From Clostridiales bacterium (GTDB lineage Bacteria; Bacillota_A; Clostridia; Oscillospirales; Oscillospiraceae), in assembly GCA_022777455.1 (NCBI GenBank), contig JALFGI010000139.1, positions 1 to 12,527 on the forward strand: a stretch of 12,527 nucleotides of DNA, in the 5' to 3' direction. Positions 5,550 to 12,527 of this stretch are shown piece by piece. Every line of letters begins with the position of its first letter. Positions within the stretch are counted from its first letter, which is position 1. The notes beneath the pieces are model-generated. The model searched no databases. It saw nothing but the letters and a program-made list of their open reading frames with translations, and had not been told where the DNA came from. The position numbers were made by a program, and so were the translations under genes.

Positions 5550-5971
5550 AACCTTTGTATTTATTGGACACAAATGTGATTTCTGAATTATTCAAACCCC
5601 ATCCCAACGAGCATCTTCTTGAATATTTTCAGCAACGGATAGGATTATGCGTCCTTTGTGCCATCTCTCGTCAAGAGTTAGTATATGGTATGGAGCATCT
5701 TCCAGTGGGTAAGCGAAGGGATTGTATTTACCGTACCTTGGAAGAGCTTTTTTCTCGGATGGATGTCTTGCCCTACGATTCCTTTGCCTCTCGAATTTGT
5801 GGGGAACTTTTGGCTCGTTGCGAAAAACGGGGATTTGTTGCTCCTTATGCTGACACCCAGATTGCATCCATAGCTATATCTAACAACATGGTTCTCGTAA
5901 CCCATAACCTTAAGGATTTTCTTCCTTTAGCTGAAAATTCCTTGCTGAAGGTGGAGGATTGGTGGGGATAG
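5546..5971 (+). CDS. vapC: PIN-domain toxin ribonuclease, VapC type
   Basis: A 141-aa PIN-domain protein starting MKPLYLLDTNVISEL. The acidic residues that bind the catalytic metal are visible: Asp8 in LLDTN, Glu44 in SRQELVYG, Asp103 in PYADTQIASIA and Asp124 in THNLKDF. VapC toxins cleave tRNA or rRNA and halt growth when the antitoxin is degraded. The ATG at 5546 is chosen over the ATG at 5525 because GAGG lies 4 nt upstream and the start overlaps the antitoxin stop by four bases, typical of these pairs. All catalytic positions are intact, so the toxin is probably active. It is the last chromosomal-looking gene before the mobile element. The target RNA is unknown. Confidence 0.88.
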   Translation: MKPLYLLDTNVISELFKPHPNEHLLEYFQQRIGLCVLCAISRQELVYGMEHLPVGKRRDCIYRTLEELFSRMDVLPYDSFASRICGELLARCEKRGFVAPYADTQIASIAISNNMVLVTHNLKDFLPLAENSLLKVEDWWG

Positions 5972-5981
5972 GCTCCTTGGA

Positions 5982-6065
5982 AGAAGTGTAGTTTTTTGCT
6001 ACAATCCCCAATATTTTGCTGATGTGTGATAAAGAAGTAATAGAAGTGTAAAAAATTTTGCCGTT
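5982..6065. other. Probable left junction (attL region) of the mobile element
   Basis: Between vapC and the recombinase gene the composition changes from AT-rich (up to about 6060) to GC-rich. AGAAGTGTA occurs at 5982-5990 and again at 6042-6050 (60 bp apart), with a further AGAAGT at 6033-6038. Large serine recombinases lie at one end of their element, so the crossover probably falls here. The exact att core cannot be set without the right end or an empty site. Confidence 0.4.
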
Positions 6066-6098
6066 CCTATCCGGCACTTGCGCATTGTGTCGGATAGG
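6066..6098 (-). terminator. Hairpin after the recombinase gene
   Basis: CCTATCCG-N-CAC (6066-6077) and GTG-N-CGGATAGG (6087-6098) form a 12-position stem with one mismatch on the minus strand and a 9-nt loop. On the minus strand it is followed about 10 nt later by a run of T (near 6056-6051). It begins 8 bp after the recombinase stop, so it may terminate that transcript; it may also be part of the element's end. Confidence 0.5.
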
Positions 6099-6106
6099 TC
6101 AGGCGG

Positions 6107-7717
6107 TTATTCGGGCAAGTCCACCTTGCCAACAAAAGAATAATAAATCTCAATGTCCTGTCTGCGGGTCTTGTTCTCGTCATAGCTGCACTCATGCACA
6201 ACGATTTTCTCTACAAACTCCCGCAGCAGAGTAGGGGTAAGTTCTTCAAAGCTGGTATGCCGCCGGACAACATTCATAAACTTTTCTGCGTTTACGGTGG
6301 CTTCCTGTGCTTTGGAAAGCTCCGCTTGGATAGCGGCGGCTCTTTCTTTCAGTTCCCGTTGCTCTGCTTCATAGTCTGCCGACAGCTCTGTGAAACGCTC
6401 GTCTGATATGCGCCCGGTCACGCTGTCCTCATACAGCCGCTTGAAGATAGCGGATAACTCGGCTATGCGTTTCTCGGCGGCTTCCAGTTCCTTTTTCTTG
6501 GCGGCGTTCCTGCGCTTGCCCCCGTCCTCGTTCTGCTCAATCAAGAGCTTCATAAACCGGGCTTCGTGCTTTGCCGCATAGCTGGTCACTTTCCGCAGAT
6601 TGGAGAGTACACCAGCAGTCAAAAGGTCGGTACGGATAAAGTGCGCCGTACAATCATGAGTGCGCTTTTTGTAGTTGCCGCAGATATAACAGTCCTGCTT
6701 GCGCTTGTCCGTCTGGTATCACTGCTGATACATGACGCTGCCGCAGTCTGCACAGAACAGTATGCCGGAGAACAAGCCCACTTCATCATAGCGGTTGGGG
6801 CGTTTGCGCTGTTTGCGAAGCTCCTGCACTCGTTCCCATGTTTGGGTGTCTATGATAGGCTCGTGGTGGTTTTCAAAGATTGCCTGCTTATCCTCGTCAT
6901 TGTAAATGATTTTGCTGCACTTATAGGATTGCGTGGTAGTCTTGAAGTTTACCAGACAGCCCGTGTATTCCCGGTTTTCAAGGATATGCACAACGGTATT
7001 GGTCGCCCACTTGCACTCATAGCCGGGGTGGTAGCGGTGGGTGTGTCCCGTCCTGCGGTATTCCAGCGTTCCCGGCGTGGGGATTTGCTGCTCTGTGAGC
7101 ATACGGGCTATCTTGGTCGGACCGTTCCCGGCAAGGCAGAGGTTGTATATCTGCTTGACTACGGGTGCGGCTTCCTCGTCAATAATGAAATTTTCGTCCT
7201 CGTCCATGAGGTAGCCATACACAGGCTTGCTTGTGATGGGCTTGCCACTCATGCCTTTTGAGCGTTTTACCGCCCGTATTTTCTTGCTCGTATCTCTCAC
7301 CAGCCATTCGTTAAAGATATTCCGCAGCGGGGCAAAGTCATTGTCGCCCTGTGCGCTGTCCACTCCGTCATTGATAGCGATGAAGCGGACACCTTTCTGT
7401 GGGAAAATCATTTCCGTGTACATTCCCACTTGCAGGTAGTTTCGCCCTAACCTCGACATATCCTTTACGATGACTGTCCCGACTTTTCCGGCTTCAATGT
7501 CCGCAAGCATGGCTTGAAAACCGGGTCTTTGAAAGTTCGCACCAGAATAACCGTCGTCCGTGTACCAGCGCAGATTGGAAAAGCCGTTCTGCTTTGCGTA
7601 GGTTTCAAGGATACGCTTCTGATTAGAAATGGAATTGCTTTCGCCTTGCAGCTCGTCCTCATGGGAAAGTCTTGGGTAAAGGGCGGTAATTGGTTGTTGG
7701 TTGGTCTGTCTTAACAT
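6107..7717 (-). pseudogene. Large serine recombinase with in-frame TGA
   Basis: A 536-codon gene for a TnpX-like large serine recombinase that would integrate and excise the element. The N-terminal resolvase domain has ITALYPRLSHED with the nucleophile Ser18, SISNQKRIL, and DMSRLGRNYLQ. The recombinase domain follows (about 165-300), then a zinc ribbon (FCADC at ~322-326, then CYIC and HDC) and a charged coiled coil to the end. A TGA at 6721-6719 stops translation after ...SVMYQQ (332 aa), between the two Cys pairs of the ribbon. The frame resumes at once with YQTDKRKQDCYICG and runs in the same frame to 6107. A CGA-to-TGA change of an Arg codon is the simplest cause. The truncated product keeps the catalytic domain but loses most DNA-binding parts. 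The ATG at 7717 has GGAGG upstream. Confidence 0.88.
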
Positions 7718-7733
7718 AAAATCCTCCGTTTCC

Positions 7734-7786
7734 GACAGCCAGCCTCACTATTCCGTACTTTGATTGTACCACATGGGGCGGCTGTC
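7734..7786 (-). promoter_or_regulatory. Recombinase promoter region with flanking inverted repeat
   Basis: On the minus strand an extended -10, TGG-TACAAT (-10 at 7768-7763), lies about 45 bp before the recombinase ATG; no good -35 is seen. GACAGCC (7734-7740) and GGCTGTC (7780-7786) flank it as a 7-bp inverted repeat. The repeat could be a regulator site. The remaining DNA to 7860 holds a small TGTCA-AAA-TGACA palindrome at 7816-7828 and no gene. Confidence 0.4.
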
Positions 7787-7884
7787 TGTATAGCGGTTTC
7801 TGCTTCTTTACCGCCTGTCAAAATGACAATTTTTTACTGTGCGGCTTCTCGCTGCTAAAAAGATAGAAAAGTTCATAACTCTGT

Positions 7885-7892
7885 GATATACT
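7885..7892 (+). promoter_or_regulatory. Extended -10 promoter of the hydrolase gene
   Basis: GATATACT contains TATACT at 7887-7892, preceded by TG at 7884-7885 (TGA-TATACT), an extended -10. The -35 region is weak. It is 36 bp before the hydrolase ATG and gives this cargo gene its own promoter. Confidence 0.5.
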
Positions 7893-7928
7893 TACCGTAA
7901 ATACACATCAGACATTGCAGGAGAGAAA

Positions 7929-8549
7929 ATGAAAACTATATTACTTCATGGATTAGGGCAAACATCATCAAGCTGGAACAATACGATTAACACTATGGGG
8001 AAAAGTGCGGACATTTTATGCCCGAACCTTTTTGATTGGTTTGAAGATAAAGAGGTCTGCTATCAAGTTTTATATCTTGCTTTTTCCGAATACTGTAAGC
8101 AATTTTCAGAACCGGTCAATATCTGTGGGCTATCTTTAGGCGGTATTCTCGCATTGCAATATGGGATTGAAAATCCAGATAAAATAAACTCTTTGGCGTT
8201 GGTTGCGACACAATATACAATGCCGAAAAAACTCTTGCAATTTCAAAATATGCTCTTTCGGTTTATGCCTAAAAGAACATTTGAAAGCATGGGACTTGGT
8301 AAAACGGATTTTATCAATCTGTCAAAATCCATGATAAACTTGGATTTCCAAAAAGAATTGAAGTGTATCAATAGCCCTGTAATGGTTATCTGCGGGGAGA
8401 AAGATACAGCAAATAAACAGGCTTCTTTACAGCTTCAATCGCAGTTACCGCAAGCCGAATTATTAGTGATTAAAAATTCTGGACATGAAGTAAACATAGA
8501 CGCTCCCGAAGATTTGGGGAAAGCACTCTCAGCATTTTTCAACCTATAA
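7929..8549 (+). CDS. Alpha/beta hydrolase, element cargo
   Basis: A 206-aa cytoplasmic alpha/beta-hydrolase with the full triad: nucleophile Ser69 in GLSLGG, Asp159 in CGEKDTAN and His186 in NSGHEVN. HGLGQTSSSW at 7-16 forms the oxyanion-hole loop. No signal peptide is seen. The substrate is unknown; it is likely a small ester or related compound, and no resistance function can be claimed. The RBS GGAGAG precedes the ATG at 7929. The gene is on the opposite strand to all other element genes, is clearly more AT-rich than they are, and is bracketed by its own promoter and a perfect terminator hairpin, so it looks like a cassette gained separately between the recombinase and tnpW. Confidence 0.85.
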   Translation: MKTILLHGLGQTSSSWNNTINTMGKSADILCPNLFDWFEDKEVCYQVLYLAFSEYCKQFSEPVNICGLSLGGILALQYGIENPDKINSLALVATQYTMPKKLLQFQNMLFRFMPKRTFESMGLGKTDFINLSKSMINLDFQKELKCINSPVMVICGEKDTANKQASLQLQSQLPQAELLVIKNSGHEVNIDAPEDLGKALSAFFNL

Positions 8550-8559
8550 TTTCTCTGCC

Positions 8560-8590
8560 AGCGGTCACGCCAAAAGCGTGACCGCTTTTC
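8560..8590 (+). terminator. Rho-independent terminator after the hydrolase
   Basis: AGCGGTCACGC (8560-8570) and GCGTGACCGCT (8576-8586) pair perfectly over 11 bp around a CAAAA loop, followed by TTTC. It ends the hydrolase transcript 10 bp past its stop and may also slow the converging tnpW transcript, though no T run follows on the minus strand. Confidence 0.85.
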
Positions 8591-8599
8591 AGTATCATG

Positions 8600-8788
8600 T
8601 TAAATCGCTGTTTTTTGTGTAGCAGCTTCCGCTTCCAGCACTTTCATCTTCTTGTCGGCTGCGGTGTCGGTTGCGCCCTTCTTGAAGAAGCCGGAAACGG
8701 TAAGGACGGAGTTGCCCATGCGGATTTCCGTTACACAGTCCGGGCGGCGGTCTGTTTTGGTGGTGCTTGTCTGTTTGGTTTCTGTCAT
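8600..8788 (-). CDS. tnpW: TnpW-like transposon-encoded small protein
   Basis: A 62-aa protein, MTETKQTSTTKTDRR at the N-terminus then VTEIRMGNSVLTVSGFF, which resembles small proteins annotated as TnpW on elements of gut Clostridia. The conserved part is the short beta-rich VTEIRxGNSxLxVSGFF segment (19-36); the function is unknown. The ATG at 8788 has AAAGGAG 7 nt upstream and overlaps the stop of the DnaC-like gene by four bases, so it is the last gene of the replication operon. A longer in-frame ORF to 8890 lies wholly within the ATPase gene and is not used. Confidence 0.75.
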   Translation of the reverse strand: MTETKQTSTTKTDRRPDCVTEIRMGNSVLTVSGFFKKGATDTAADKKMKVLEAEAATQKTAI

Positions 8789-9642
8789 AGGCTCTCCTTT
8801 CGCTGCTTCATCAGTTGCTTTAAGCGTTCCAGTTTTTCCTGTGCGGTTTCCTTTCGGAAGTTGCTGCCCGTGAAGCGGACGGGGGCGCACATGGAAGTCA
8901 GCCTGTCATAGATACGGGCGTGGGGCGTGTCCTGCGGGTGCTGCAATTCCTCCAGCGTGAGGTTGGTCGTGGCGATCAGCGGCTTGCCGCTTCGGTAACG
9001 GCTGTCAATCACGCTGTAAACCTGTTCCAGCCCGTACTCTGTTCCTCGCTCCATACCAAAATCATCAAGTATCAGCAGGGGGTAGCTGCAAAGGCGGGAA
9101 ATATATTCATTCCTACCCTCAAAGCTGGCGGCAAGGTCATTGAGTATCGTTGCAAAGTTTGTCATGCAGACGGCAACCTCTTTTTCCATAAGGGCGTTGG
9201 CGATACAGGCAGCAAGGTAGCTTTTTCCTGTCCCCACACCGCCCCAAAACAGGTAGCCGATATTTTCAGCCTGCATGGTTTCCCAGCTCTCCACATAAAA
9301 GCGGGCGGTTTCGGTCTGCGGGTTTCTGCCGTTGTCATGCTCGAATGTCCAGTTCCGCATAGCAGGGTCGGTAAATCCCCGGCGTTTCAAGTCCTCCACT
9401 GTTTCAAGGTGCTTCTGTCGGCTTTCAGCGGCTTCCCGTTTTTCACGGGCTGCCCGTTGGCAGTCGCACTCTGCCGGGTGTCGGTCATGCCCTAACCATT
9501 GGGCGGTTTCTTTTGAAAAGTAGGCTTCTTTGGGCGTATGGCACTTGCCGCAGTATAAAAGCCCGTCCTCGCCTGTGTAGTCCTCCGCTTCGGCGGTAGT
9601 GGTTGTAATGTCCGTAATCATAGCTTCAATCTCGTTTTTCAT
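8785..9642 (-). CDS. DnaC/IstB-like ATP-binding protein
   Basis: A 285-aa AAA+ ATPase. An N-terminal zinc-binding motif (CGKC at 31-34, CDC at 59-61) is followed by a charged helix. Walker A GGVGTGKS is at 134-141, Walker B LLILDDFG at 189-196, and sensor-like ATTN lies about 25 residues later. It is related to helicase loaders such as DnaC/DnaI and to IstB. Together with the replication initiator it would load the host helicase during replication of the excised element. Its ATG overlaps the initiator stop by four bases and its stop overlaps tnpW by four, giving a tightly coupled three-gene operon. Confidence 0.88.
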   Translation of the reverse strand: MKNEIEAMITDITTTTAEAEDYTGEDGLLYCGKCHTPKEAYFSKETAQWLGHDRHPAECDCQRAAREKREAAESRQKHLETVEDLKRRGFTDPAMRNWTFEHDNGRNPQTETARFYVESWETMQAENIGYLFWGGVGTGKSYLAACIANALMEKEVAVCMTNFATILNDLAASFEGRNEYISRLCSYPLLILDDFGMERGTEYGLEQVYSVIDSRYRSGKPLIATTNLTLEELQHPQDTPHARIYDRLTSMCAPVRFTGSNFRKETAQEKLERLKQLMKQRKESL

Positions 9643-10385
9643 AAGCTCTCGCCCTCCTTACATGAATAATCGGGTATGCCCTGTTTCGGGGCAGCCTTGC
9701 CTTTGGCAGCGTCCTCCTGCGCCCACTTGTAAATGGTGGCTGCATGGCTGTGGTACTGCTTCCCGGTGGAAGCGATATGGCAAGAAAGCCGGTCAAGGTA
9801 ATACTCCCACTTGCCGGGGAAGTCCTGTTCCAGTTCCAAAAGTTCTGCGTCAGAAAGGAATACATTTTTATATCTGCCATAAGCGGCAGGGGGCTGCCCC
9901 TCACTCGCTCTTTTTGTTTGGCTCTCTATTAGGTTGTTTATATTAGTTTGGTTAGGGGACGGTTTTCCGACCGTCATAGGGTCAGTTTTCCGGCTGTCAG
10001 TTGGTCGGTTTCCTGCCCTTATGAGGGGCGGTTTTCCGTCCGTCAGTTGGTCGGAAAACTGTACCACTGGAATATCCGGCACTTTTACATACAGACGGTT
10101 GGCGGCAGAAAAGCCCGCCCGTCTGCGTTCCAGCAGCCCGGCAGCGTCCAGTTCGTTCAGTGCGCCCTTTATGGTGGTACAGCCTTTATCCAGCATTTCC
10201 GCTATCTCTGCTATGGGGTAGACAATGTATGTCCGCCCCTCGCTGTCCTGCCAGCCGTTCTTCTGCGAAAGGGTGGAACGGTCTAACAGCAGCGCATACA
10301 GCAGCTTGGCGGTGTGGGATATGTCCATTTTCAGCAGGAAACGGGGGTAAGGCAGGTAAGCGGGCAACTCCGTTTCTGCGGTCAT
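9639..10385 (-). CDS. Replication initiator protein, RepA type
   Basis: About 248 aa. The N-terminal part (ELPAYLPYPRFLL, then AKLLYALLLDRSTLSQKNGW) is the RepA_N-like winged-helix domain found in plasmid and ICE initiators of Firmicutes; a second helix-turn-helix pattern is AEIAEMLDKGCTTIKGALNELDAAGLLERRR. A low-complexity linker (about 110-155) carries DNA-level 23-bp repeats. The C-terminal part (SDAELLELEQDFPGKWEYYLDRLSCHI, then AATIYKWAQED) resembles the short domain that contacts the helicase loader. The start is uncertain: a GTG at 10406 is open but its G lies inside the GGAGG motif, while the ATG at 10385 is about 20 nt from it. I chose the ATG. It would start replication of the circular form. 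Confidence 0.85.
   Translation of the reverse strand: MTAETELPAYLPYPRFLLKMDISHTAKLLYALLLDRSTLSQKNGWQDSEGRTYIVYPIAEIAEMLDKGCTTIKGALNELDAAGLLERRRAGFSAANRLYVKVPDIPVVQFSDQLTDGKPPLIRAGNRPTDSRKTDPMTVGKPSPNQTNINNLIESQTKRASEGQPPAAYGRYKNVFLSDAELLELEQDFPGKWEYYLDRLSCHIASTGKQYHSHAATIYKWAQEDAAKGKAAPKQGIPDYSCKEGESL
9962..10054. repeat. 23-bp iteron-like repeats inside the rep gene
   Basis: Units begin at 9962, 9985 and 10031, with a degenerate copy at about 10008, a period of 23 bp. On the minus strand the two best copies share CCGACCAACTGAC and end in CGGAAAAC, with 22 of 24 positions identical. Since 23 and 46 are not multiples of three, the copies are read in different frames (DQLTDGK versus RPTDSRK), so DNA and not protein is what repeats. 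Origins inside the rep coding sequence are known for RepA_N plasmids. Confidence 0.65.
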
Positions 10386-10515
10386 ATAATCAGCGATAGG
10401 GTTCACCTCCTTGTGGTGTCTGTCTATGGGTTCTGTTACGCTTTTAGGGGGCGTTTTCGGGGGAAAAGGATAAATGTATCACGCACCCTTTGACACCCTC
10501 CAAAAAAGCCTTGAT
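10386..10515 (-). other. Rep operon leader between the VLP and initiator genes
   Basis: About 130 bp with no gene. It holds a strong Shine-Dalgarno AAGGAGGTG (10412-10404) for the initiator and a G/C-run region near 10446-10461. No convincing promoter or terminator is seen, so the replication genes may be read from the mobilization operon upstream. Confidence 0.4.
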
Positions 10516-10902
10516 TTATGCGGGTTTGAAATGCCCTAAAGCGTGACATTTCTCCCTTTGTTTCCGCTTCCGTTTGGCGGCGTTTATCCGCTTCATGCGT
10601 CCGGCGCAGTCCGGGCAGTATTTCCCCCGGTTGGATTTGGGGGCAAAGAACGCCCCGCAGACAGCGCAGCGTTTCCGGCTTCCCCGGCGCAAGAGGGCGG
10701 CTTCCAGTGCTTCATCAAGGGGCAGGACAGCGGCAGTAAACCAGCGGCAGAGCAGCGAATAGCTGATACTCTGCACACACACGCAAGGCTCGCCGTCCTC
10801 CAACAGCAGACAGTTCCCGCTGTCATAGTTGCAGCACTCATGCACAAGGCGGCGGGCTGCCCGGTACTGGCGGTAGTCCATGCGGGGGATATTACCGTTC
10901 AT
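10516..10902 (-). CDS. Cysteine-rich VLP-type protein
   Basis: A 128-aa protein starting MNGNIPRMDYRQYRAARRLVHECCNYD. It has many Cys: HECCNYDSGNC, PCVCVQ, LLCRWF, then a zinc-ribbon RCAVCG...YCPDCAGR, and a basic C-terminal tail (INAAKRKRKQREKC). This matches the cysteine-rich VLP family found beside relaxases on Firmicute elements; the role is unknown, possibly DNA binding. The ATG at 10902 has AAAGGAG 8 nt upstream and overlaps the relaxase end by 11 bases. A longer frame up to 11046 lies inside the relaxase gene and is rejected. Confidence 0.8.
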   Translation of the reverse strand: MNGNIPRMDYRQYRAARRLVHECCNYDSGNCLLLEDGEPCVCVQSISYSLLCRWFTAAVLPLDEALEAALLRRGSRKRCAVCGAFFAPKSNRGKYCPDCAGRMKRINAAKRKRKQREKCHALGHFKPA

Positions 10903-12526
10903 GGCTCTGCTCCTTTCTGCGCTGCGGCTCGCTCCGGCGTAAAATCTGGTCGATATTGCCCTTGACAGTCTGTAAGCGGCGGTATTCCTCCCGTTTTGCC
11001 CGGTAATCGTTGTAGCCGCTGTTTTTCTCTTTGATAAGGGTTTCAATCTCTGCTTGCAGGGCTTTATAGCTTGGCAGCTTTGAAATGCCGTTCTCCCTGA
11101 AATAGCGGGCGGCTGCGTCTGCTATGATAAAGTCACTTTCATGCTTCTGTCGGTAGGCTGCTTTTGCTTTGGCGTTTTTCTGCTGTTTCAGCCCGTCCCG
11201 GACAGGGCGGGTCTTGGAATAGGCAAGCACCTGCCGTTGCAGCTCCTTTTTCCCGTTCAGCGTCTTTTCCACCTGCTTCAGCTCTGTAAGGCTTTCCTGC
11301 ATGGCGGCATAGGCGGCAGAACAGGCTTCGTCCAGTTCCTCCGGGGAGGAAAAGCCGTACTGCTGGTAGGCGGTAACGGTAGCCGCCATCTGCTTTAGGT
11401 TGTGCTTTGCCGCCCAGCGGTCATAGCCCACGCCCTTGCCCTCGGCTCGCTTGGCTTCCCGGTCAACCATGCGCTGCAAGGTGTTGTCTGCCGGGGTGGT
11501 TTTTGTGGCTTTTTCCTCCCGCAAGCGTTCCTTTTGGGTGTGGGGGTATTCGGGTATGGCTGTGGTCTGTTCGGCAGCTCTGCGGGCGTTCTGCGTGAGC
11601 AGGGCAAGGACAGCAGCCTTGTCAAAATCGTCCCCCAGCTTCCGGGCTGTGATGGGCTTTGTCCTGTCCGGCGTGAGGTAGGAAAGCCGCCCCCGGCTCT
11701 CCTTGACAGTCACACCCTCCCGCAGCAAAAGGGAAGAAAACTCGTCAAAGCTGCCAGCTTGGGAAAGTGCCTGCCGTATCGTCCGGCGCAGCTTCGCCTT
11801 GTCCGTTTCAAACTTGGTGGGCTTGGTCGGCTGTCCTGCGGCTTCTCTGGCGGCGTTCTCTTTATCAAGGGCAAGCTGCCCTTTCTTTGCCGCCCAGTAT
11901 TCCCGTTCGGTTATCCGTTCCTTGCTGCCGTTCAAGAGGTCGATTTGGTAAAGCCCCTCCCGGTGGCACATCTCCATGACTTCGCTCTTGAAATATTCCA
12001 TAGCGGCATTGGTGCAGCGGTGCTTGCAGCCCTCCCGTGTGTCGGCTGGTCTGTCCATGTAGGGCAGAAGCGGGACTTCATAAATCCGCAGGGAGTTGAT
12101 GACGATATGCACATGGATATTCCCGCTGTGGTTATGCCCGTCCGGGTGGGTGCATACAAGGGCTTGGTGTCCGGGGAAATGCTCTTTGCAGAACTGCTCG
12201 CCCAGCTCCTGCGCCCGGTCTACGGTCAAGCCGTTGTCTGTCCCGTCCCGTGGGTCAAAGCTGATGATATAGTGGTGGCTTTTCACATCTTCCCGTTTTT
12301 GGTTTTTCTCATAGCGGAGATTGGCTCGCATACAGGTAACGGCGAAATCCTCGCCCCCGCAGTTAAGGGAAGAAATGCGGTAATCCTCCCTCGGTATCAG
12401 CCGCCCGTTTTCATCAAGGGTGGGCTTCATGGTAAACTCGTCATGCTCAAATGTGAGGTAGGCTTCCGCTGCGCCATAGTCGGCATTTTTAGAGCTGATA
12501 TGTTTGAATGTTGCCAACAGCGTCAC
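10892..12526 (-). CDS. Relaxase/mobilization nuclease, MOBP-like, start near right edge
   Basis: At least 544 aa. The N-terminal relaxase domain begins TFKHISSKNADYGAAEAYL (6-24). It contains VKSHHYIISFDPRD (81-94) and the metal-binding three-His motif HPDGHNHSGNIHVHIVINS (127-145). The enzyme nicks oriT and attaches covalently to the DNA strand for transfer. The tyrosine of NADYGAAE or a nearby one is the likely nucleophile. After about residue 230 the protein is long, charged and helical (KQVEKTLNGKKELQRQV, RAKREEYRRLQTV). The only in-window start is a GTG at 12526, without a visible RBS because the window ends there; the true start may be a few codons further right. oriT is expected beyond the edge. 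Confidence 0.9.
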   Translation of the reverse strand: MTLLATFKHISSKNADYGAAEAYLTFEHDEFTMKPTLDENGRLIPREDYRISSLNCGGEDFAVTCMRANLRYEKNQKREDVKSHHYIISFDPRDGTDNGLTVDRAQELGEQFCKEHFPGHQALVCTHPDGHNHSGNIHVHIVINSLRIYEVPLLPYMDRPADTREGCKHRCTNAAMEYFKSEVMEMCHREGLYQIDLLNGSKERITEREYWAAKKGQLALDKENAAREAAGQPTKPTKFETDKAKLRRTIRQALSQAGSFDEFSSLLLREGVTVKESRGRLSYLTPDRTKPITARKLGDDFDKAAVLALLTQNARRAAEQTTAIPEYPHTQKERLREEKATKTTPADNTLQRMVDREAKRAEGKGVGYDRWAAKHNLKQMAATVTAYQQYGFSSPEELDEACSAAYAAMQESLTELKQVEKTLNGKKELQRQVLAYSKTRPVRDGLKQQKNAKAKAAYRQKHESDFIIADAAARYFRENGISKLPSYKALQAEIETLIKEKNSGYNDYRAKREEYRRLQTVKGNIDQILRRSEPQRRKEQSHER

Positions 12527-12527
12527 C

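Noticed and set aside
6107..6622. Separate 171-aa coiled-coil protein
   Set aside because: It is the same frame as the recombinase after the in-frame TGA and matches the normal recombinase C-terminus; its apparent start is only a TTG.
6566..7261. 231-aa plus-strand ORF within the recombinase gene
   Set aside because: It is antisense to a clear serine recombinase, with no RBS; its hydrophobic look comes from the complement of the recombinase codons.

Overview
The window joins two kinds of DNA. Positions 1 to about 6050 look like chromosomal DNA of a low-to-moderate GC Firmicute, probably an anaerobic gut or rumen species (Negativicutes or Clostridia; no taxonomic marker gene is present). From about 6060 to the right edge there is GC-richer DNA of an integrative mobilizable or conjugative element, of the kind common in gut Clostridia, with a Tn1549/CTn-like replication and mobilization backbone and a large serine recombinase. 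The element continues past the right edge.

Left part, minus strand (2559 to 284): a compact unit that looks like a ribosomally made, radical-SAM-modified peptide (RiPP) locus. In transcription order it has a strong promoter whose -10 lies inside a 15/19 match to the Fur box, a 65-aa protein with a glycine-rich hydrophobic tail, a 36-aa cysteine-bearing peptide that is the candidate precursor, a 16-bp attenuator-like hairpin, a radical SAM/SPASM enzyme, and a YgiT-type zinc-ribbon protein ending in an almost pure Asp tail punctuated by Tyr and Trp. No transporter or protease is visible. Further left a second consensus promoter drives a gene that is cut by the window edge; its long leader carries a 10-bp tandem repeat and a palindrome.

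Middle part: an XRE-type regulator diverges from the RiPP unit. It appears broken by a one-base frameshift, and its second half overlaps the start of an RluA-family pseudouridine synthase. A convergent gene encodes a YihY/BrkB-type membrane protein fused to a cyclic-nucleotide-binding-like domain. Then comes a Phd/YefM antitoxin and PIN (VapC-type) toxin pair with a 4-base overlap and three copies of an 8-bp operator-like motif. The antitoxin promoter sits so close to the ATG that its mRNA may be leaderless.

Right part, the mobile element, mostly on the minus strand: relaxase (cut at the right edge), cysteine-rich VLP-type protein, replication initiator with 23-bp out-of-frame repeats that look like an internal origin, DnaC-like ATPase and TnpW (overlapping or coupled genes). 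After these come an alpha/beta hydrolase on the plus strand as AT-rich cargo with its own promoter and terminator, and a large serine recombinase interrupted by an in-frame TGA in its zinc-ribbon domain. The left junction of the element probably lies near 6030-6065.
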